Source: an uncultured Eubacteriales bacterium (GTDB lineage: Bacteria; Bacillota; Clostridia; Christensenellales; QAND01). Taken from it: a stretch of 18,071 nucleotides of DNA. This document shows positions 13,069 through 18,071 of this stretch, in pieces. Within the stretch, counting starts at the first letter, position 1. The number at the start of each line of letters is the position of its first letter. Both the position numbers and the translations under genes were made by a program. The DNA lies in the NCBI GenBank assembly GCA_900546685.1, contig UREB01000011.1, forward strand, positions 1 to 18,071. Direction: 5' to 3'. The notes beneath the pieces were generated by a model. The model ran no database searches. It saw only the letters and a list, made by a program, of their open reading frames with translations, and had not been told where the DNA came from.

Positions 13069-13454
13069 CCCCACAGGCTCGTGGAAACGTGATGCGCCGA
13101 TGATTCGCCGCCCGGACGGCGCAGTGGGAGGAAGGCTTGGGGGCGCTTTTTAAGCGAAAACGCCGTCTATATCGAGTCCTGGGGGCCAAGGATGAAGGGC
13201 GGGCGCGCATACTTTACCGGTTTGCCGAATGGAACACATGCGGACGTGTAGCTTCCTGGGAGATTTTGCGCTTTTTGCACGGCGCAGAGGAGGCCGTTGC
13301 CGTTTGGCAGTTTGGCGGCGTGTCGCTGGTTCGCTTTGATGCGGATGGGCGCATCCGCTTTTTGCGGGAATTCGGCTGCAATGCCGATCGCTATGATCCC
13401 TATGCCAACGGCCCTGTGCCCGTGTTTCGGTACGAAAAGGTGCGCTGGTTTTGA
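13065..13454 (+). pseudogene. NTF2/SnoaL-like protein gene, with an in-frame stop and two compensating frameshifts
   Basis: ATG at 13065 overlaps the MarR stop. In the same frame the sequence reads MTPQARGNVMRR, an in-frame TGA (13101-13103), then FAARTAQWEEGLGALF. From about 13151 the family-like continuation is in the +1 frame, SENAVYIESWGPRMKG, and near 13200 it returns to the first frame as RARILYRFAEWNTCGRVASW and then FDADGRIRFLREFGCNADRY to the stop at 13452-13454. Frame +1 is recognised because ALFSENAVYIESWGP is the usual N-terminal strand of NTF2-like proteins; in the nominal frame these ~15 residues are nonsense. One extra base near 13151-13154 and one missing base near 13197-13203 explain this. 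A short in-frame deletion near AVWQF is possible. Function lost or sequence errors. Confidence 0.7.
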
Positions 13455-13464
13455 GTTTCTTGCC

Positions 13465-13494
13465 ATAAAAAAACCGGGTTGCAACCCGGTTTTG
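13465..13494. terminator. Bidirectional terminator between convergent genes
   Basis: Perfect 24-bp palindrome 13471-13494-type stem: ACCGGG / CCCGGT flanked by A and T runs around TTGCAA, with T4 on the plus strand and T7 on the minus strand. It ends both the NTF2-like pseudogene (plus) and the DtxR-type gene (minus). Confidence 0.9.
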
Positions 13495-13501
13495 CTGCGT
13501 C

Positions 13502-13879
13502 TTATCGCTGTTCCGTATGCTGCTGCACATGGCGCTTGATCGCCTCAAAGCTCTCTGCGCTGATGACGTGCTCAATCCGGCACGCATCCTCGGCCGCCGT
13601 TGATTTCTCTACCCCCAGCGCCGCCAGCCAATCGGACAAAAAAGTGTGCCGCTCGTAGATGGTTTCTGCGATTTTACGGCCCTTGTCCGTGAGTGTGATC
13701 ATGCCGTCCTCATCCGTTTTGGCGTACCCGTTTTCACGAAGGTTTTTCATCGCTACGCTGACGCTGGGCTTGGTAAACCCAAGCTCATTGGCAATGTCGA
13801 TAGAGCGCACCGCCCCTTTGCGTTTGCTCAAAATCAAGATCGTTTCCAAATAATTTTCCTTGGATTCCTGGATCTTCAC
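13502..13879 (-). CDS. DtxR/MntR-family metal-dependent repressor, short form
   Basis: A 125-aa metal-responsive repressor with an N-terminal winged helix (VRSIDIANELGFTKPSVSVA as helix-turn-helix, residues ~24-43; wing GMITLTDKGRKIAE) and a dimerisation domain but no SH3-like C-terminal domain. GTG at 13879 is used because AAAGGAGGTG (13894-13885) precedes it; the longer ATG frame has no such site. Comparing with MntR, the metal ligands fall at N9, E12, H78, C100, E103 and H104. Cys at 100 (EDACRIEH) is as in iron-sensing DtxR/IdeR (C102), where MntR has Glu, so Fe(II) sensing is inferred. Asn at position 9 replaces Asp/Met of the characterised proteins. It is the natural candidate to bind the palindromes at 11045-11121. 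Confidence 0.88.
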   Translation of the reverse strand: MKIQESKENYLETILILSKRKGAVRSIDIANELGFTKPSVSVAMKNLRENGYAKTDEDGMITLTDKGRKIAETIYERHTFLSDWLAALGVEKSTAAEDACRIEHVISAESFEAIKRHVQQHTEQR

Positions 13880-13931
13880 ATGCTCACCTCCTTTGTCAGG
13901 GCCGTGCTGCCCGCCCATTTTTTATTTCAAA

Positions 13932-13960
13932 AGTATACCATATTCTTTTCGGTCCTTCAA
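13932..13960 (-). promoter_or_regulatory. Sigma-A promoter of the DtxR-type gene
   Basis: On the minus strand TTGAAG (13960-13955), 17-bp spacer, TATACT (13937-13932) with extended -10 TGG. It is divergent from the phoH promoter, 35 bp apart. No GTTAG-N6-CTAAC box was seen here, so self-repression through that motif is not apparent. Confidence 0.75.
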
Positions 13961-13994
13961 TTTGCTCTGGACGCCCTGTGTTTACATACCATGC

Positions 13995-14023
13995 TTGAAA
14001 GTTGGGTTTTTGGGGCATATAAT
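13995..14023 (+). promoter_or_regulatory. Sigma-A promoter of phoH
   Basis: TTGAAA (13995-14000), 17-bp spacer, perfect TATAAT (14018-14023). It makes phoH independent of yqfC-yqfD, which lie upstream in other genomes. Confidence 0.83.
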
Positions 14024-14073
14024 AAAACAAACATGCCGTGCATGGCGCGGAAAAAAGGCAGAGGAGCAGTGGC

Positions 14074-15069
14074 TTGGAAACGGAAAAAAGGGAGATAGAA
14101 TTGGTGGAGTTTTCCACCCTGGATGAATTGATGGCGGTCTTTGGCCCGTACGATGCCAACGTCAGCCTGATTGAGCGCGCGCTGGATGTATCCATCAACG
14201 CCCGCGATAAGCAGGTGGAGGTGCGCGGCGAAGCGGAAGCGCGCCGGGCTGCGGCTAAGACGCTGAAAACCCTGCAAAGGATGGTAGCGGAAGGGGAAAC
14301 CGTCAACGATTGGGCTGTCAGCCAGGCCATAGAGATGACAGCCAGCGGCCAGACAGAAGAGGTCATGGCCGCCACGCGCGATGCCGTGGCCGTAACCTAC
14401 CAGGGCAAGCCGGTAAAGTGTAAGACCCTTGGGCAAAAGCAATATATCCAGGCCATCCGCGACAATACCGTGACCATCTGCATCGGCCCGGCCGGCACAG
14501 GCAAAACGTACCTGGCCATCGCCATGGCGGTGGCGGCGCTCAAGCGCAAGGAGGTCAGCCGCATCATCCTGACCCGACCGGCTGTGGAGGCGGGGGAAAA
14601 GCTTGGCTTTCTGCCCGGCGATCTGCAAAGCAAGGTAGACCCATACCTGCGCCCTCTGTACGATGCGCTGTTTGATTTTTTGGGGCAGGAGCAGTTCAGC
14701 CGCAGCCTGGAAAAAGGCGTCATAGAGGTAGCCCCCATCGCCTATATGCGCGGGCGTACGCTCAACGATGCGTTCCTGGTGCTGGATGAAGGGCAGAACG
14801 CCACGCTGGAAACGCTGAAAATGGTGCTGACGCGCTTTGGCGAAGGCTCCAAGGTGGTGCTGACCGGCGATATTACGCAGATCGACCTGTCCGGCGGGCA
14901 AAGATCCGGCCTGAAAAAGTGCGCGGAGATGCTCTCCGGCATCGAGGGCATCGGTGTGGTGCGCCTTTCCAACCGCGACGTGGTGCGCCATAAGCTGGTC
15001 AAAGAGATCATCAAGGCGTTTGAAAAGTACGAGCGCCAGGCCGAGCAGCATGCGAAAAACAGAAAATAA
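14074..15069 (+). CDS. phoH: PhoH-like ATPase (YbeZ/PhoH family)
   Basis: A 331-aa cytoplasmic P-loop ATPase. Start TTG at 14074 is preferred over the upstream GTG at 14038 because GAGGAG (14061-14066) precedes it by 7 bp. Residues ~1-110 form the N-terminal domain with a KH-like segment; Walker A GPAGTGKT is at 138-145, the Walker B-like LVLDEGQN at 235-242 and TGDITQIDL at 264-272. SRIILTRPAVEAGEKLGFLP is the typical PhoH signature. In E. coli YbeZ acts with YbeY in rRNA maturation; here ybeY lies two genes downstream, which supports that partnership. Helicase or nuclease activity is unproven for this family member. Confidence 0.95.
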   Translation: METEKREIELVEFSTLDELMAVFGPYDANVSLIERALDVSINARDKQVEVRGEAEARRAAAKTLKTLQRMVAEGETVNDWAVSQAIEMTASGQTEEVMAATRDAVAVTYQGKPVKCKTLGQKQYIQAIRDNTVTICIGPAGTGKTYLAIAMAVAALKRKEVSRIILTRPAVEAGEKLGFLPGDLQSKVDPYLRPLYDALFDFLGQEQFSRSLEKGVIEVAPIAYMRGRTLNDAFLVLDEGQNATLETLKMVLTRFGEGSKVVLTGDITQIDLSGGQRSGLKKCAEMLSGIEGIGVVRLSNRDVVRHKLVKEIIKAFEKYERQAEQHAKNRK

Positions 15070-15082
15070 ATGGCAGCATTGT

Positions 15083-15111
15083 GCCGGCTCTTTTGGGAGC
15101 CGGCTTTTTTT
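15083..15111 (+). terminator. Terminator after phoH
   Basis: Eight-bp stem GCCGGCTC (15083-15090) / GAGCCGGC (15097-15104), loop TTTTGG, T7 tail. It separates phoH from pgpH. Confidence 0.92.
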
Positions 15112-15127
15112 CGCCGTTTGGTTAGCA

Positions 15128-15156
15128 GTGACTTTGCCATACGCTTCTGCTATAAT
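15128..15156 (+). promoter_or_regulatory. Promoter upstream of pgpH-ybeY
   Basis: Perfect TATAAT (15151-15156) with a 4-of-6 -35 GTGACT (15128-15133) 17 bp upstream. A second weaker -10-like TACAAT (15210-15215) lies closer to the gene. The leader of over 100 nt contains a small CCGC...GCGG hairpin (about 15228-15244). Confidence 0.6.
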
Positions 15157-15270
15157 CTAAGAAAATAGGGAATGCCCCGGAATTTGTATAAATTTTTGAA
15201 AAATGGGCGTACAATGTAAAAACAAACCGCTTGCTTTTTGCGGCGGGTCTTAACTTAAGGAGGCGTCATT

Positions 15271-17406
15271 ATGACATTGGGGGACAGGCTGGGCAGACGC
15301 CTGAGCCGCAAGGCCGTGCTGGCGATTCTTGTCCTTTGTGTGTTTGGAATCGTTGCCATTGCCATTACGCCTAAAAGCTATGATTTACAGGTCGGCAGCG
15401 TGCCGGAGGAAAACATCACCGCCCCGCGCGAGGTGGAGGATACCGCCGCTACCGATGCGTTGAAAAAACGTGCCCGCGAAGCCGTTTCGCCTGTGTATTC
15501 CAAAGACGGCGCAGAGACTGTGACCATGCAGGAGAAGATCCAGGCCTATTACGAGGAGATCGACCAGGTGAGAAACCACGCCTTTGTGCAGCTGGATGCC
15601 GTCAGCTCTCAATGGGAGGCCGCCGGCCAGATCGGCCCGGCCCCTACCCTGGAAATGGTGCTGACCGAGGCGTTTTATCAAGAACTGAATCAGCTCATGC
15701 CAGAGCAGGTGGACAACGAAACCCTGCACCAGCTGCTGCTTGCCACCGACGCGCAATGGCAGGCTGCCAAAAACCAGGCGACGGAATCCTCCAACGCGGC
15801 GTTTGAAAACGGCGTGGGCGAGGATGCGGTGGTGCTTACGCGCGATGGCGTGCAAAAGCAGCTAGAGGCGCTGGATGTGCCGGACGTTTGCAAGCAGATG
15901 GCGATGAAGCCCATTATCAAATACCTAAACGCCAACCTTTTGTATGATGAGGACGCCACCGAGGAAGCCCGCGATAAGGCGGAAAACGATGTAACGCCGG
16001 TGGTATACAAAAAAGGACAGGTCATCGTAAAATCGGGCGAGGAGGTCACGGAGGACCAGTTTGCCGTGCTGCAAATCCTGGGCATGGTGGCGGGCGGCTT
16101 TAACGCGCCGCTGTATATCGGCGCCCTGCTGGTGGTGCTGCTGCTGACCGCCATGGGCGTGCACTTGATCCGTGAACAGGACCCGGACATCGAAAGCAAA
16201 ACCCTGTTGATGGGCGGCATCTGTATCGTATTCGTGCTGCTGGCCGCGCTGCTTGTCATCCGTACCAACCCCGGCTTTGTGCCGGTATGCTTTGTAGCGA
16301 TGACGATGAGCATGGTGGTAAACGCCCATACCGGCATGGTACTGGGCAATTTGACCAGCGCGCTTGTCGGTGTGATGGCGCTGGTAGCCGGCGCCACCTC
16401 GCAGGTGGCCTTTGCCGTGCTGCTCAGCGGTATGGCGGGCAGCACGGCCTGCGCCAAATTGGCGGACCGCTGCAAAAGCCGCGTGCGTATCCTGGGCTGC
16501 GGCCTGGTAGCAGGCGCGGCGGGCGGCGCGGTGTACATCTGCATGGGCCTTTTGATGGGCAACGCATTTTTGACGATTTTGCAGTCCGTGCTGGTATCCC
16601 TGGCTGTGGCGCTGGTGGCTTCGATGGTATGCCTGGGCTCCACCCCCATTTGGGAGCAGGGCTTTAAGATTTTAACGCCGATGAAGCTTATGGAGCTTTG
16701 CAACCCCACCAACCCCTTGCTGCACCGGCTTTCGATGGAGGCCCCCGGCACCTATCATCATTCCATCATGGTAGGCAACCTGGCAGAGGCGGCTGCCGAG
16801 GCAGTGGGGGCGAACCCGCTGCTGGCGCGCGCGGCGGCCTATTATCATGACGTCGGCAAGCTGAAAGCCCCCGCCTTTTATGCGGAAAACCAGCCGCAGG
16901 ATATGCCAAATCCTCATGATAAGCTGACCCCGCTGGAAAGCGTGCAGATCATCCGCAACCATACCATAGACGGAGAGCGCATGATCCTGGAGGCCGGCAT
17001 TGCACCGGAAATCGCGCGCATCGCCCGCCAGCATCATGGCACGACGCTGATGTATTATTTTTACAATAAGGCCAGGGAAAACGACCCCAACGTGGACCCC
17101 AGCCTATTCCGCCACAACGGCGGCAAGCCCACCACCCGCGAAGCCGCGCTTATCATGCTGGCGGATGCCACCGAGGCGGCCACCCGTGCCGGCGGCGCTA
17201 CCGGCGATTATAAGCGTACGATGGAAAAGATCATCCAGCAGCGCTATGACGACGGGCAACTGGATCTGGTAAATTTTACCTTCCAAGACCTGAACACCAT
17301 TGCCCGCGAGTTTGAGTCCGTGCTGCGCGGCATGTACCATCAGCGCATCCAGTATCCGGACGTAAGGCTGAAACGCGCCCGCATGGAGGAGGAAAGCAGC
17401 CAATGA
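15271..17406 (+). CDS. pgpH: PgpH-type 7TM-HD cyclic-di-AMP phosphodiesterase
   Basis: A 711-aa membrane enzyme that hydrolyses c-di-AMP, as characterised for Listeria PgpH. Order: N-terminal membrane helix (~15-33), an extracytoplasmic 7TMR-HDED domain (~35-270, opening TPKSYDLQVGSVPEENITAP), a block of membrane helices (~275-460), and a cytoplasmic HD domain. The HD motif residues are H497, H526-D527 (YYHDVGKLKAPAFYAENQ), H564, H588-H589 and D632 (MLADATEAATRA). The pattern H...HD...H...HH...D is complete, so it should be active. Start supported by AAGGAGG. Its stop TGA overlaps the ATG of ybeY (ATGA), indicating coupling. Length is in the family's normal range. Confidence 0.96.
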   Translation: MTLGDRLGRRLSRKAVLAILVLCVFGIVAIAITPKSYDLQVGSVPEENITAPREVEDTAATDALKKRAREAVSPVYSKDGAETVTMQEKIQAYYEEIDQVRNHAFVQLDAVSSQWEAAGQIGPAPTLEMVLTEAFYQELNQLMPEQVDNETLHQLLLATDAQWQAAKNQATESSNAAFENGVGEDAVVLTRDGVQKQLEALDVPDVCKQMAMKPIIKYLNANLLYDEDATEEARDKAENDVTPVVYKKGQVIVKSGEEVTEDQFAVLQILGMVAGGFNAPLYIGALLVVLLLTAMGVHLIREQDPDIESKTLLMGGICIVFVLLAALLVIRTNPGFVPVCFVAMTMSMVVNAHTGMVLGNLTSALVGVMALVAGATSQVAFAVLLSGMAGSTACAKLADRCKSRVRILGCGLVAGAAGGAVYICMGLLMGNAFLTILQSVLVSLAVALVASMVCLGSTPIWEQGFKILTPMKLMELCNPTNPLLHRLSMEAPGTYHHSIMVGNLAEAAAEAVGANPLLARAAAYYHDVGKLKAPAFYAENQPQDMPNPHDKLTPLESVQIIRNHTIDGERMILEAGIAPEIARIARQHHGTTLMYYFYNKARENDPNVDPSLFRHNGGKPTTREAALIMLADATEAATRAGGATGDYKRTMEKIIQQRYDDGQLDLVNFTFQDLNTIAREFESVLRGMYHQRIQYPDVRLKRARMEEESSQ

Positions 17407-17912
17407 AGCAAGTACAGATCGACAATTTACAGCGCATTGTTCCTTTTGATACCCAAATGAGGGGCAATATGACCCAGGCGGTGCAGTCGGTATTTTATAC
17501 GGTAAAGGGCGTCACAGCGCCGCTGGAGGTGCAGATATCGCTCGTTGGCCCCCGCGCTATGCGCCGGCTGAACCGCGAAAGCCGAAACATCGATAGGGAA
17601 ACAGACGTGCTCAGCTTTCCGTATTTGAATTGGGAGGGCGCCACCCCCGGCGATTTTACCACCTTGGCGGAGCCGCCCATGGTCAATATGGAAACCGGGC
17701 GCATCCTCATGGGGGATATCGTCATTTCCATGCACCGCGCAGCGCAGCAGGCGGAGGAATATGGCCACAGCCTGATGCGCGAGGTGTGCTTTCTGGCAGT
17801 GCATGGCGCGCTGCACCTTTTGGGATACGATCATATCACCCCGGAGGACGACGCGCGCATGCAGGAGATTGCACAAAAAATTTTAAGCACTTTGGGCATT
17901 TTTCGTGATTGA
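17403..17912 (+). CDS. ybeY: Endoribonuclease / rRNA maturation factor YbeY
   Basis: A 169-aa zinc-dependent RNase involved in 16S rRNA 3'-end maturation and ribosome quality control. The zinc site is the family signature HGALHLLGYDH (H134, H138, H144); RNIDRETDVLSFPY (61-74) is the second conserved block, and GDIVISMHRAAQQAEEYGHS (104-123) the third. The start overlaps the pgpH stop. In many Firmicutes dgkA lies between ybeY and era; here era follows after 54 bp with no dgkA. Confidence 0.97.
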   Translation: MKQVQIDNLQRIVPFDTQMRGNMTQAVQSVFYTVKGVTAPLEVQISLVGPRAMRRLNRESRNIDRETDVLSFPYLNWEGATPGDFTTLAEPPMVNMETGRILMGDIVISMHRAAQQAEEYGHSLMREVCFLAVHGALHLLGYDHITPEDDARMQEIAQKILSTLGIFRD

Positions 17913-17916
17913 TTCG

Positions 17917-17945
17917 TTGTATCTTTTCGCCGTTTATGCTAAGAT
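17917..17945 (+). promoter_or_regulatory. Possible promoter of era
   Basis: TTGTAT (17917-17922), 17-bp spacer, TAAGAT (17940-17945). Neither hexamer is strong; era could also be transcribed by read-through from pgpH-ybeY. Confidence 0.4.
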
Positions 17946-17966
17946 AATGCCAATAGGAGTCTCTGT

Positions 17967-18071
17967 ATGAGCCAATTCGTTTCAGGATTCGCGGCCGTGA
18001 TCGGCCGGCCCAATGTGGGCAAATCCTCCCTTATTAACTACATCGCCGGGGAAAAGCGCGTCATTGTCTCG
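17967..18071 (+). CDS. era: GTPase Era, 5' part (cut by window end)
   Basis: The first 35 codons are present: the protein opens MSQFVSGFAAVIGRPNVGKS, with the G1 P-loop GRPNVGKS, followed by SLINYIAGEKRVIVS, which is the typical Era N-terminus. Era is an essential GTPase that binds the 3' end of 16S rRNA during 30S assembly, consistent with its place after ybeY. AATAGGAGT (17952-17959 region) precedes the ATG. The rest of the gene, including the KH domain, lies outside the window. Confidence 0.93.
   Translation, partial: MSQFVSGFAAVIGRPNVGKSSLINYIAGEKRVIVS

Noticed and set aside
13101..13103. TGA read as tryptophan or selenocysteine in the NTF2-like gene
   Set aside because: TGA ends several intact genes here (rpsU, marR-type, pgpH, ybeY), so it is a stop in this organism, and the same gene has further frameshifts, which points to decay.
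1..18071. Mobile elements, CRISPR arrays, tRNA or rRNA genes, prophage
   Set aside because: No transposase, integrase, direct-repeat-spacer pattern, attachment-site duplication or structural RNA signature was found on either strand.

Overview
The window looks like a chromosomal segment of a fairly GC-rich member of the Clostridia (Firmicutes), probably a spore-forming anaerobe. The clues are the order mtaB - HIT protein - rpsU ... yqfC - yqfD ... phoH - pgpH - ybeY - era, the sporulation pair YqfC/YqfD, purine-rich Shine-Dalgarno sites, classical sigma-A promoters, many short U-tailed terminators, and a DUF2325/DUF3793/flavodoxin cassette typical of Clostridia. No phage, insertion sequence, CRISPR array, tRNA or rRNA was seen.

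Layout. 1-1860: end of mtaB (tRNA methylthiotransferase), a HIT-family hydrolase and ribosomal protein S21. S21 (57 aa) has its own consensus promoter and terminator. 1862-2285: a stretch with no recognisable gene. 2302-4311: three tandem genes for small membrane proteins, each with an N-terminal four-cysteine zinc ribbon, a Pro/Gln/Glu/Ala-rich linker and four membrane helices. The first two are close paralogs. 4461-5608: a sortase-type surface protein (SPETG signal) behind a strong promoter and a structured leader that can pair its ribosome binding site. 5620-7652 (minus strand): a DUF5655 protein, a frameshifted Myb-like gene, an intact RimJ/RimL-type acetyltransferase and a frameshifted YhbS-like acetyltransferase. 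7880-9226: enolase.

9465-10962: sporulation genes yqfC and yqfD, overlapping by 8 bp. 11009-12556: an apparent iron-responsive unit (DUF2325, DUF3793, flavodoxin) with two palindromes, the first matching the DtxR/IdeR iron box at 15 of 19 positions. 12573-13494: a MarR-type regulator coupled to a heavily damaged NTF2/SnoaL-like gene. 13502-13960 (minus): a short DtxR-family repressor with a Cys-containing, iron-type metal site, a plausible regulator of the nearby boxes. 14074-18071: phoH-like ATPase, pgpH (c-di-AMP phosphodiesterase), ybeY and the start of era.

Taken together, a conserved housekeeping and sporulation block (mtaB to era) has been opened in two places. Between rpsU and yqfC sit the zinc-ribbon, surface-protein and acetyltransferase genes plus eno; between yqfD and phoH sits the metal-response island. 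All three broken genes lie in these inserted, accessory parts, while the core genes are intact. The most promising subjects are the iron-box cassette of unknown-function proteins, the zinc-ribbon membrane-protein trio and the structured leader of the surface protein.
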